From: Rhodospirillaceae bacterium
Lineage (GTDB): Bacteria > Pseudomonadota > Alphaproteobacteria > UBA828
Direction of reading: 5' to 3'
Assembly (NCBI GenBank): GCA_028819955.1
Contig: JAPPKP010000319.1
Location: 1-5,266, forward strand
DNA length: 5,266 nucleotides
Both the position numbers and the translations under genes were made by a program. Shown here one piece after another: positions 1 through 5,266 of this stretch (positions within the stretch are counted from its first letter, which is position 1; each line of letters begins with the position of its first letter). The notes under the pieces were generated by a model. The model was not told the origin of the DNA. It was given only the letters and a program-made list of their open reading frames with translations, and ran no database searches.

Positions 1-2
1 GA

Positions 3-1070
3 TTAATCCGAGCGGATCAGCCCAAAATCGCCGCTGAAAGCCTGCGCCCGCTCATACACGAGTTCCTGCGCTCGCAAATCGAGACCAACACGCGGGTTTG
101 CAGTTCGGTGGCCGAGGTGCGCCAGGCCCTGCGCGAGACCAGGCGGCTCGTCGTCGAGGCGGCGGAGCAGCATGGCGCAGTGGTATTGGCCGCCTCCACC
201 CATCCCTTCGCGTCATGGCGGGAGCAGGCACCCACGCCCGGTGAGCGCTACAGGCGGTTCGCCTCTACCTACCAGGAGAGCGTGCGCCGCGCCTTGGTCA
301 GCGGAATGCACATTCATGCGGGCTTCGGCGATGAAGACTCGCGCATCCGGGTCATGACGGCGCTCAGACGCTACCTGCCGTTGCTCCATGCCCTCTCTGC
401 CTCCTCGCCGTTCAACGGCGGGCACGACACCGGGTTCAAGTCCTTCCGCCTGACCATGATGGGCGCCCTGCCACGCACAGGCCTGCCCAGTCCGCTGCAC
501 TCCCAGGCCGAGTACGAGCGGCTCGTCGCCGAATACCGGCGCATGGAATATATCGGCGATGCGCGGGAGCTCTGGTGGGACATTCGCCCGGCCAGTGCGT
601 TTCCGACCATCGAGCTGCGCATCTGCGACGTGTGCACGCGCCTGGAGGATGCGGTGAGCATCGCGGCGCTCTACGCCTCTCTCATCCGCTGGCTCATGCG
701 GCACGACCGGGACGGCGCGCTTCCGCCCGAGCCATTCACCGAATTCATCGCGCAGGACCGCTGGATCGCTCAGCGTTACGGCGTTCTCGCCTTCTTCGGC
801 GACAGAGCTTCGGGCAGCGGGCGGGTCGACATCGACGACTACACGGCGGAACTGGTGGAACGGCTCGCAGAGGATGCCCGCGCGCTCAGCTGCGAGGCCG
901 AGCTGCGCCGCTCGCTCACCATCATCAAGGACGGCACCGGCGCGGACCGCCAGATCGACCTTTACCGCCTGCGTCGGCTGGAGGGCGATAGCGAGGCGGA
1001 AGCATTGCGCTGTGTGGTCGATCAGGTGCTCACGGAATCGAAGGAGGGGCTCGGCGACGACGCCGGGTGA
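3..1070 (+). CDS. Carboxylate-amine ligase, GCS2 / YbdK family (5'-partial)
   Basis: The family is ATP-dependent carboxylate-amine ligases related to glutamate-cysteine ligase type 2. E. coli YbdK has weak gamma-glutamylcysteine-forming activity, and the true substrate of most members is unknown. The enzyme should be cytosolic. The frame is open from base 3 to TGA at 1068-1070, 355 codons. Counting the codon at base 3 as residue 1, family hallmarks are QIET (25-28), STHPFASW (65-72), ERY (81-83), GMHIHAG (101-107), LSASSPF..G.DTG (131-144), LPRTG (156-160), WWDIRP (191-196) and TIELRICDVC (202-211). The first motif lies upstream of the first in-frame GTG at 108, so that GTG is not the start. 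The gene begins outside the window, and probably only a few tens of residues with the early Glu-rich ATP-site motif are missing. The C-terminus (GTGADRQ at 311-317) is complete and normal. It converges on the M14 gene with a 10-base gap. Family assignment is firm; substrate is unknown. Confidence 0.93.
   Translation, partial: LIRADQPKIAAESLRPLIHEFLRSQIETNTRVCSSVAEVRQALRETRRLVVEAAEQHGAVVLAASTHPFASWREQAPTPGERYRRFASTYQESVRRALVSGMHIHAGFGDEDSRIRVMTALRRYLPLLHALSASSPFNGGHDTGFKSFRLTMMGALPRTGLPSPLHSQAEYERLVAEYRRMEYIGDARELWWDIRPASAFPTIELRICDVCTRLEDAVSIAALYASLIRWLMRHDRDGALPPEPFTEFIAQDRWIAQRYGVLAFFGDRASGSGRVDIDDYTAELVERLAEDARALSCEAELRRSLTIIKDGTGADRQIDLYRLRRLEGDSEAEALRCVVDQVLTESKEGLGDDAG
1050..1067. terminator. 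Possible hairpin at the convergent ligase/peptidase 3' ends
   Basis: CGGCG (1052-1056) and CGCCG (1061-1065) form a perfect 5-bp stem around an ACGA loop. On the plus strand it extends by a U-G and a C-G pair to bases 1050 and 1067. It lies in the last codons of the ligase and, for the minus-strand peptidase, 13 bases past its TAG. No T-run follows on either strand, so it is not a canonical intrinsic terminator. It may be chance structure in GC-rich coding sequence, or it may assist termination where the two genes collide. Confidence 0.25.
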
Positions 1071-1080
1071 GACGTCCGGG

Positions 1081-2199
1081 CTATTCGATCACCGCGACAA
1101 GCGCCTCCAGGCAGCTCCGGCCCAGCCTGTGGCAATGTGCCGGCGACCAGCCGCGGCGGGGATCGGGCGCGTTCGCCGCGTCCTTGAAGGGTTGCTCCAG
1201 GGTCATGGCGAGGCAGCCATAGGTCTCCGCCACGTAGTTGGCGCAGATGCCGAGATTGGCCTTGCCGGGGGGCGTTGGCGGATAGCCGTACTTGGTCTGG
1301 AAGTCGGGGTTGGCCGCCATCAGTGCCGCCTGAAAGCGCTTCTGCTTCTGCGCCAGCGCGTTGGAGTAAGACGGAATGCCCTCGGGCCCGGCGATGAAGG
1401 CGTAAGGCAAGGCCTCGTCGCCGTGGACGTCAAGGCAGAAGTCGACGCCGGCGTGCGCCATCTCGGCGCCGACGAGATAGACCTCCGGGCTCTCCTCCAT
1501 GCTGGGCGCGGCCCAGGCGCGGTTGAGGTTGATGCCCGCCGCGTTGGTCCTTAGGTGGCCGCGACGGCTGCCGTCCGGGTTCATGTTGGGCACCACATAG
1601 ATTCTTGCCTTCTCCAGCAGCGTGCGGGCGATCGTGTCGGCGGGGTCGAGCAGCCGCTCCAGAAACCCCTCCATCCACCACTCGGCCATGGTCTCGCCAG
1701 GATGCTGGCGCCCGATGACCCAGCAGGCGCGCTGCCCTGCCCCACCGATCTCCAGCAGGTCGAGGGGCGCGCCGTCGAGGGTCTCGCCGAGCCGGCGCGC
1801 AACGACCAGAGGCGAGCGTCCAGCGCGCGCAATCAGCGCGTCGTGGCGCGCCATCGGGTAGGGCGCGAAGTAGGCGAAGCGAACCTCGTCGCCGGTGGGG
1901 CGGTGCCGTATGGTGAGCGCCTTGCCGTCGTACTCGGTAGCGACCCGGAGCCAGTCCTCGCCATCCTCCGAGGCGACGGCTCGATAGCCCCTCCAGCCCT
2001 CGGGGTAAGTCGCACCGCTCGCGTTCTCGATCCTGAGCACGCAGTCCTCGCCCGCCGCGCCCCGAACCCGGAAGTAGAACCACTGGAAGAAGGCACCGCC
2101 CGCGTCGGGCACGATCTCCAACCTGATCGCGCCTGGAGACTTGGCCGCGAGGCAGCGGATGTTGCCGCCGTCGAAGTCGCTGTCGATGGCGAGGATCAC
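1081..2199 (-). CDS. M14 zinc metallocarboxypeptidase, cytosolic carboxypeptidase (CCP)-like
   Basis: This is a predicted zinc carboxypeptidase of the bacterial CCP-like M14 subfamily. Eukaryotic relatives trim C-terminal glutamates from tubulin; bacterial substrates are undefined. It is 372 residues with no signal peptide, so cytosolic, and about the usual length for the family. Residues 1-115 are the CCP N-terminal beta domain (FDGGNI at 9-14, FQWFYF at 38-43, YFAPYP at 110-115). The catalytic domain follows: zinc ligands H166 and E169 in QHPGE and H259 in DVHGDE, the substrate-carboxylate pair N226/R227 in NLNR, NMNPDG at 205-210, and the catalytic glutamate E335 in LEQPF. All key residues are present, so it should be active. 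The start is GTG at 2197-2199, chosen because the family N-terminus begins just before DFDGGNI; an in-frame CTG two codons upstream is an alternative. It lies 24 bases after the stop of the SPL-like gene and in the same frame, so it is almost certainly co-transcribed and perhaps translationally coupled. The Shine-Dalgarno is weak (GGGG-rich). Confidence 0.93.
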   Translation of the reverse strand: MILAIDSDFDGGNIRCLAAKSPGAIRLEIVPDAGGAFFQWFYFRVRGAAGEDCVLRIENASGATYPEGWRGYRAVASEDGEDWLRVATEYDGKALTIRHRPTGDEVRFAYFAPYPMARHDALIARAGRSPLVVARRLGETLDGAPLDLLEIGGAGQRACWVIGRQHPGETMAEWWMEGFLERLLDPADTIARTLLEKARIYVVPNMNPDGSRRGHLRTNAAGINLNRAWAAPSMEESPEVYLVGAEMAHAGVDFCLDVHGDEALPYAFIAGPEGIPSYSNALAQKQKRFQAALMAANPDFQTKYGYPPTPPGKANLGICANYVAETYGCLAMTLEQPFKDAANAPDPRRGWSPAHCHRLGRSCLEALVAVIE

Positions 2200-2223
2200 G
2201 GCCAGCCCCGCTTGCGGCCCGCG

Positions 2224-3507
2224 TCAGGTCGCATAGTTGGAGGGGCCGCGCGACGCCGCGGTGATTCCGCCGCGTCTCACGTCCGCTGCGACCTCGGCGA
2301 GGTCCGAGAGATAGGCGTCGATACTCTCGGCATGCTTCACGTTGAGCCAGAGCAGGATGGAATCGGGCTCGCGCATGCGGATCGAGCGCCAGCCCCGCGC
2401 AGCCGTCCCTTCCTCCACCGCGAAGATGTCGAAACCGTCCGCGTAGAAGGTGACATGGAGCGCGTGGGGGCGGCCGAGCACCACGAGGCCTTCGATCGCG
2501 CCGATGCCCTCTACCAGCCGCTCGCGGATGCGCCGCTGGGCCTCGTAGATGCGCAGGTAACCCTCCTCCCCGAGCGTGGTCATCACCGCCCAGGCGCTGG
2601 CGACCGCGCCCCCCGAGCGGGTGCCGGTGATCGTCGGCGTGGAGTAGGTGCCGGCGGGCCAGCCGTCGAAGGTGGTGCGGTGGTATCGCTCCAGCGCCTT
2701 GTCGCGCAGCAGGCAGAGGGAAATGCCTTTGTGGGCGTAGCCGAACTTGTGCATGTCCACCGACATCGAGGTCACGCCGGGGACGGCAAAGTCGAACGGC
2801 GGGATTGGATCGCCCAGCATCGTCATGAAGGGCAGGATCATGCCGCCGATGCAGCCGTCGGAGTGCATCCAGAGGTCGTGGTCCTGGGCCAGTGCCGCGA
2901 TCTCCTCGATGGGGTCGGTCTCGCCATAAGGGTAGGGTGGCGCGGAGCCTGCGATCATTACCGTGTTCTCGGTGATGGCGGCAGCCATGCCAGCAATGTC
3001 GGCACGCCAGCCCTCGCTGCGGGACATGCGCACGATCTTCATGCCGAGCCACGCGGCGCCCTTGTCGAAGGCGGCGTGGGCGGTCTTCGGCACCACCACC
3101 TCGGGCGCGCCGGCGACGGGGCGGTTCTCCCGTGCCCAGTCGCGCGCGGCCTTCATGGCCATGAGGATGCTCTCGGTGCCGCCGGCGGTGGTGGAGCCGC
3201 CGGCGGCCTCCGGCGCGTGCAGGAGGTCGAGCACGCCCGCGATCAGCTCGCGCTCCAGCGCAGCCAGGCTCGGATAGGCGCTCGCGGCGAAGAGGCCGTT
3301 CTCGTCCCGGTAGGCGTCGTAGGCCTCGTGCGCGCAGCGCAGCACATCCTCGCCTGCGAAGTAGGCGGCCGAGAAACTCCGCTCGTGGCACCAGGGGTTG
3401 TCGTCCGCGTGCGCCGCCAGCATCTCGGCCTTGAGCCCGTTCCAGGACCGACTCGCTTGAGGGAAACCCCGGTTCCGCCGCCTCTCGGGTGCCTCTCCGA
3501 CTGCCAT
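2224..3507 (-). CDS. PLP-dependent group II decarboxylase / sphingosine-1-phosphate lyase-like protein
   Basis: This is a fold-type I PLP enzyme of the group II decarboxylase family, closest in motifs to sphingosine-1-phosphate lyase (SPL), which cleaves phosphorylated sphingoid bases. Some relatives decarboxylate amino acids, so the substrate is open. It is 427 residues from ATG at 3505-3507. Motifs in order are NPWCHERSFSAAYFAG (37-52), TTAGGTESILMA (106-117) for the cofactor phosphate, KTAHAAFDKGA (141-151) with H144 expected to stack on PLP, HSDGCIGG (215-222) with D217 for the pyridine nitrogen, and SVDMHKFGYAHKG (249-261) with K254 as the Schiff-base lysine. TGTRSGG (294-300) follows. 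No membrane segment precedes the domain, unlike eukaryotic SPL, so it should be soluble. The frame stays open upstream to 3687, but that extension is Arg-rich, unlike the family, and would overlap the divergent cytochrome gene. A strong GGGAGG Shine-Dalgarno fixes the shorter start. It is first in a unit with the M14 peptidase. Confidence 0.92.
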   Translation of the reverse strand: MAVGEAPERRRNRGFPQASRSWNGLKAEMLAAHADDNPWCHERSFSAAYFAGEDVLRCAHEAYDAYRDENGLFAASAYPSLAALERELIAGVLDLLHAPEAAGGSTTAGGTESILMAMKAARDWARENRPVAGAPEVVVPKTAHAAFDKGAAWLGMKIVRMSRSEGWRADIAGMAAAITENTVMIAGSAPPYPYGETDPIEEIAALAQDHDLWMHSDGCIGGMILPFMTMLGDPIPPFDFAVPGVTSMSVDMHKFGYAHKGISLCLLRDKALERYHRTTFDGWPAGTYSTPTITGTRSGGAVASAWAVMTTLGEEGYLRIYEAQRRIRERLVEGIGAIEGLVVLGRPHALHVTFYADGFDIFAVEEGTAARGWRSIRMREPDSILLWLNVKHAESIDAYLSDLAEVAADVRRGGITAASRGPSNYAT

Positions 3508-3512
3508 TGCTT

Positions 3513-3518
3513 CCTCCC
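3513..3518 (-). promoter_or_regulatory. Shine-Dalgarno fixing the start of the SPL-like gene
   Basis: Read on the minus strand, GGGAGG lies 5 bases before the ATG at 3505-3507. It is the best ribosome binding site in the window. It supports a 427-residue product over the longer open frame, which would start 60 codons further upstream. Confidence 0.85.
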
Positions 3519-3590
3519 GCCTCGCATTGCGCCCACGAGACATAGCAGATCGCAGGCGGGATGGCAGGGCGGAGGGTTCGCCCGCCGCGC

Positions 3591-3620
3591 TTGAGAGAGG
3601 GAGCGCGAGGCGCCTACGAT
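3591..3620 (+). promoter_or_regulatory. Candidate sigma-70-type promoter for the cytochrome c gene
   Basis: TTGAGA at 3591-3596 matches the -35 consensus at 5 of 6 bases. TACGAT at 3615-3620 matches the -10 consensus at 4 of 6, with an 18-base spacer. It lies in the divergent intergenic region and faces the cytochrome gene. Transcription would begin near 3627, right at the base of the GC-rich hairpin at 3629-3651. Assigned by eye only; high-GC organisms often use weaker or different promoters. Confidence 0.45.
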
Positions 3621-3628
3621 GCCGGCCG

Positions 3629-3651
3629 GCCCGCCCACTGCCGGGGCGGGC
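3629..3651 (+). other. Perfect GC-rich stem-loop in the cytochrome leader
   Basis: GCCCGCCC (3629-3636) pairs perfectly with GGGCGGGC (3644-3651) around a 7-base loop, ACTGCCG. Pyrimidine-rich GCGCTTTCCTT follows on the plus strand, giving it the look of an intrinsic terminator with a poor U-tract. No plus-strand gene ends upstream that would need it. If the promoter at 3591-3620 is real, the hairpin is at the extreme 5' end of the cytochrome mRNA. There it could stabilise the transcript or act as an attenuator. It ends 12 bases before the Shine-Dalgarno and leaves that site free. Confidence 0.6.
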
Positions 3652-3663
3652 GCTTTCCTTGAC

Positions 3664-3669
3664 AGGGAG
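3664..3669 (+). promoter_or_regulatory. Shine-Dalgarno of the cytochrome c gene
   Basis: AGGGAG lies 8 bases before ATG 3678-3680 and lies in an A/G-rich, unstructured stretch just after the leader hairpin. It supports this ATG, from which a normal signal peptide is read. Confidence 0.75.
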
Positions 3670-3677
3670 AGAAAGCG

Positions 3678-4490
3678 ATGCACCCACGGTTCCCGTTGTT
3701 TGGCGCCGCCCTCGGGCTGGCGTTGCTGGCAGTATCCCCCCTTCCCGCGGCGGAGATGCCGCCGGTCTACGACCTCGAGGCCCGGATGGGCGCCCCGGCC
3801 GCGACGGTCACGGTCTACGAGCCGCACCTGAGCGTCGGCGACGAGCATGTCGCCGTCGACTACGTGGGCTACCCGGCCGTCGACGTGATGGCGCGCCTCT
3901 TCGGCCCCGATTGGCGAAGCGAGGCCGAGACCATCGAGTTCCGTGCGCTGGACGGTTACGTCTCCCGTCTCCCGGTCGAGCGCTTCCTGACCGAAGGCGC
4001 CTTCATCGTCTTCGCGCGCGGGGACGGCTCGCCCTTCACTGTGGACAACCTCGCGCAGAACGAGACCGACGTGCCGCTCGGGCCCTACTACCTGGTCTGG
4101 GACAACATCGGGAACGCCGCCCTGCTGGAGGAAGGCGCGCGCAACTGGCCCTATCAGGTGGCCGAGGTGAATCTGGTTACGCTCTCGGACGCGGCGCTGC
4201 TGCCCAACGGCCTCGACGCCCGCTTTCACGAGGGCGCGGCACTGGCCAAGACCCACTGCCTGAGCTGCCACCTGGTGAACGGCTACGGCGGCGAGAAGTT
4301 TGAGGCCAATCTCGCGGAAATCACGAAGGTCTACGACGAGGCCGAGTTCATCAGCCTCGTTCTCGCGCCGCTCTCGGTGCTCGAAGAGACCACGATGCCG
4401 CCCCTCTCCGACCGCCTCGACGAAGAGGAGCGCCAACGCATCGCCAAGGCCCTGTTCGATTACCTCGTGGCGCTGCCGGTGCTGGAGTAG
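3678..4490 (+). CDS. Exported mono-haem cytochrome c family protein with N-terminal molybdopterin-oxidoreductase-like domain
   Basis: This is a predicted periplasmic c-type cytochrome of 270 residues. Residues 1-25 are a signal peptide: a short basic start, a hydrophobic core FGAALGLALLAV, and cleavage near PLPAA|E. Residues about 85-168 (IEFRALDGYVSRLPV, GPYYLVWDN, NWPYQVAEVNLV) resemble the sulfite-oxidase-like fold of predicted molybdopterin-binding proteins of the COG3915 type, though I see no obvious molybdenum-ligating cysteine. The only cysteines, C194 and C197, are in the haem motif CLSCH (194-198). The cytochrome domain runs about 180-268, with M240 in TMPP as the likely distal haem ligand. 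Haem attachment would need the cytochrome c maturation machinery encoded elsewhere. It is probably a single-gene transcript, divergent from the SPL-like gene and convergent with the YbaK gene. An electron-transfer role is sound; partner and pathway are unknown, and the N-terminal domain match is from memory of motif patterns. Confidence 0.88.
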   Translation: MHPRFPLFGAALGLALLAVSPLPAAEMPPVYDLEARMGAPAATVTVYEPHLSVGDEHVAVDYVGYPAVDVMARLFGPDWRSEAETIEFRALDGYVSRLPVERFLTEGAFIVFARGDGSPFTVDNLAQNETDVPLGPYYLVWDNIGNAALLEEGARNWPYQVAEVNLVTLSDAALLPNGLDARFHEGAALAKTHCLSCHLVNGYGGEKFEANLAEITKVYDEAEFISLVLAPLSVLEETTMPPLSDRLDEEERQRIAKALFDYLVALPVLE

Positions 4491-4513
4491 CCGCCGCCAC
4501 GCAGCACAGCGCC
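4469..4513. terminator. Possible bipartite hairpin between convergent cytochrome and YbaK genes
   Basis: GGCGCT (4469-4474) pairs with AGCGCC (4508-4513), and GTGCTG (4479-4484) pairs with CAGCAC (4502-4507). This gives 12 base pairs with a 4-base one-sided bulge (4475-4478) and a 17-base loop. It spans the cytochrome stop codon and ends directly at the YbaK-gene stop, so one structure could serve both converging transcripts. No U-tract is present, and the bulge and large loop weaken it. Confidence 0.35.
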
Positions 4514-5008
4514 CTATTGTGGGACGGCAATCTCCGCCGTGACTGTCCCGCCGGTGAGCCGTTCAAGCTCCCCCAGCGTCGTCCCGAAGACGCAGTGCGG
4601 GTGGCCGGCGGCGGCGTAGACGGTCTCGAAGCGGCCGAGGCTCGCGTCGATGGCCACCGGGAGCGGCGCCTCGTGCGCGAGCGGCGCGACGCCGCCGATG
4701 GAGAAGCCGGTGGCGGCGCGGACGGCATCGGCATCGGCGCGGCGCACCTTGCCTTCGCGGCCGAGCGCCCGCCCCAGCGCCTTCGGGTCGCAGCGCCGGT
4801 CGCCCGCGACCAGCGCCATCACCGGCGCGCCCGCCACGGTGAAGACCAGGGACTTCACGATGCTGCCGAGCGGCGTGCCGATGCTCCGGGCCGCGTCCTC
4901 GGCGCTCCGCGCGGTGCCGGCGAGCGCGATCACCTGCGCTCCCGACCCGGCCTCAGTGAGCGCCGCCTGCACCCGGCGCACCGCCGGATGGGCGATCGGG
5001 TCGGCCAT
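4514..5008 (-). CDS. YbaK/EbsC family aminoacyl-tRNA deacylase (Cys-tRNA(Pro) deacylase-like)
   Basis: This is a free-standing trans-editing domain of the YbaK/prolyl-tRNA-synthetase-associated family. Members hydrolyse mischarged tRNA, classically Cys-tRNA(Pro) for YbaK, in the cytosol. It is 164 residues, the normal single-domain size. Features are AHPAVRRVQAAL (6-17), the central strand IVKSLVF (50-56) with the conserved catalytic-site lysine K52, TGFSIGGVAPLAH (100-112), and AAGHPHCVFGTTLGELERLTGG (133-154), which carries the GxPH substrate-site motif. The ATG at 5006-5008 has only a weak Shine-Dalgarno and lies 10 bases after the GST stop, so it probably depends on transcription, and perhaps translation, of the GST. 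Whether it acts on Cys-tRNA(Pro) or another misacylated tRNA (other family members edit Ala-tRNA(Pro) and others) cannot be told from sequence. Complete, with no sign of decay. Confidence 0.92.
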   Translation of the reverse strand: MADPIAHPAVRRVQAALTEAGSGAQVIALAGTARSAEDAARSIGTPLGSIVKSLVFTVAGAPVMALVAGDRRCDPKALGRALGREGKVRRADADAVRAATGFSIGGVAPLAHEAPLPVAIDASLGRFETVYAAAGHPHCVFGTTLGELERLTGGTVTAEIAVPQ

Positions 5009-5018
5009 GCCCGGCGCC

Positions 5019-5266
5019 CTACTGCGGGACCTTCAGCCCCCGCTGCACCGCGGGCCGGGCGCGGATGGTCTCGAACCAGCGGTGCAGGTTCGGATAGTCG
5101 GCCCAGTCGATGCCGTGCCACTCCCAGCGCCCGACCCAGCCGACGCAGGCGATGTCGGCGATGGAGTAGTCGCCGGCGAGGAAGTCGTGCCCCGCGAGCC
5201 TCCGGTCCATGACGCCGTAGAGCCGGTGCGCCTCGGTGGTGTAGCGCTCGATGGCGTAGGGCACCT
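5019..5266 (-). CDS. Glutathione S-transferase, nu-class (YfcG/YghU-like), C-terminal part only
   Basis: This is the C-terminal helical domain of a GST, about 82 residues, ending with TAG at 5019-5021. The start lies off the right edge. VPYAIERY, RLYGVMDRRLAG, the N-capping box YSIADIA, then W..W.GID..DYPNL.RWFE.I.ARPAVQRG follow the nu-class pattern of E. coli YfcG. Those proteins bind glutathione and act mainly as disulfide-bond reductases or peroxidases rather than classical transferases. The in-frame GTG at 5262-5264 is the internal valine of VPYAI, not a start. The N-terminal thioredoxin-like domain with its catalytic Thr/Asn is not visible, so activity cannot be judged. It is the upstream gene of a unit with the YbaK homologue, 10 bases away. 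Confidence 0.9.
   Translation of the reverse strand, partial: VPYAIERYTTEAHRLYGVMDRRLAGHDFLAGDYSIADIACVGWVGRWEWHGIDWADYPNLHRWFETIRARPAVQRGLKVPQ

Noticed and set aside
1430..3391. A 653-codon minus-strand open frame overlapping the same two genes in another frame
   Set aside because: It is Arg/Gly/Pro-rich with no recognisable domain, and is a frame-shifted reading of the PLP and M14 genes.
3539..3544. TATGTC on the minus strand as a possible -10 for the SPL-like gene
   Set aside because: Only three of six bases match and no convincing -35 lies at the right distance. The promoter of this unit is probably in 3521-3600 but cannot be placed.
3555..3586. Inverted repeat GGCGGG / CCCGCC in the divergent intergenic region
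   Set aside because: Six-base GC-only arms with a long loop are common by chance in this composition, and there is no supporting second copy or operator-like symmetry.
1555..3594. A 679-codon plus-strand open frame running antisense to both the peptidase and PLP genes
   Set aside because: It lies opposite two firmly identified genes, has low-complexity Gly/Ala/Val/Arg-rich composition, and matches no family. It is an expected by-product of GC-rich third positions.
3619..3831. Possible small upstream open frame starting at ATG 3619 before the cytochrome
   Set aside because: Its ATG overlaps the proposed -10 element, it lacks a good Shine-Dalgarno, and most of it is the cytochrome gene read in another frame.
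3243..4436. A 397-codon minus-strand open frame opposite the cytochrome gene
   Set aside because: The plus-strand cytochrome has a signal peptide, haem motif and Shine-Dalgarno; this antisense frame has none of these and runs into the PLP gene.

Overview
The window is high-GC DNA with strong G/C preference at third codon positions. Its gene content is typical of a proteobacterium: a YbdK-type carboxylate-amine ligase, a bacterial cytosolic-carboxypeptidase-like M14 peptidase, a sphingosine-phosphate-lyase-like PLP enzyme, an exported cytochrome c, a YbaK-type tRNA deacylase and a nu-class GST. An alphaproteobacterium is my best guess from the GC content and this set of families. That is inference, because no rRNA or other lineage marker is present. 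The window reads as ordinary, densely packed chromosome. I see no insertion sequence, CRISPR array, tRNA, rRNA or phage gene.

Layout: (1) bases 3-1070, plus strand, most of a GCS2-family carboxylate-amine ligase whose N-terminus lies off the left edge. (2) After a 10-base convergent gap, minus strand, a two-gene unit transcribed right to left: an SPL-like PLP decarboxylase/lyase (2224-3507), then an M14 metallocarboxypeptidase (1081-2199). These two genes are in the same reading frame, separated by one TGA and 24 bases. (3) A 170-base divergent intergenic region holds a plausible sigma-70 promoter, a GC-rich leader hairpin and a Shine-Dalgarno for (4) an exported mono-haem cytochrome c-type protein (3678-4490, plus). 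(5) After a 23-base convergent gap, minus strand, another two-gene unit: a nu-class GST (partial, off the right edge) followed 10 bases later by a YbaK/EbsC-type Cys-tRNA(Pro) deacylase homologue.

How the genes may work together: the PLP enzyme and the peptidase are almost certainly co-transcribed and may act on the same compound or peptide. The neighbouring ligase belongs to a family that makes gamma-glutamyl-type amide bonds, and the M14 subfamily includes enzymes that remove C-terminal glutamates. This allows a speculative make-and-break relationship, but the ligase is convergent rather than co-directional, so it is only a hypothesis. The cytochrome stands alone, presumably as a periplasmic electron carrier or redox partner. 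The GST/YbaK pair looks like a housekeeping unit for thiol and translation quality control.

No clearly undescribed system is evident. The points most worth a second look are the in-frame SPL-like/M14 pair, the two-domain cytochrome, its hairpin-led transcript, and two start-site corrections.
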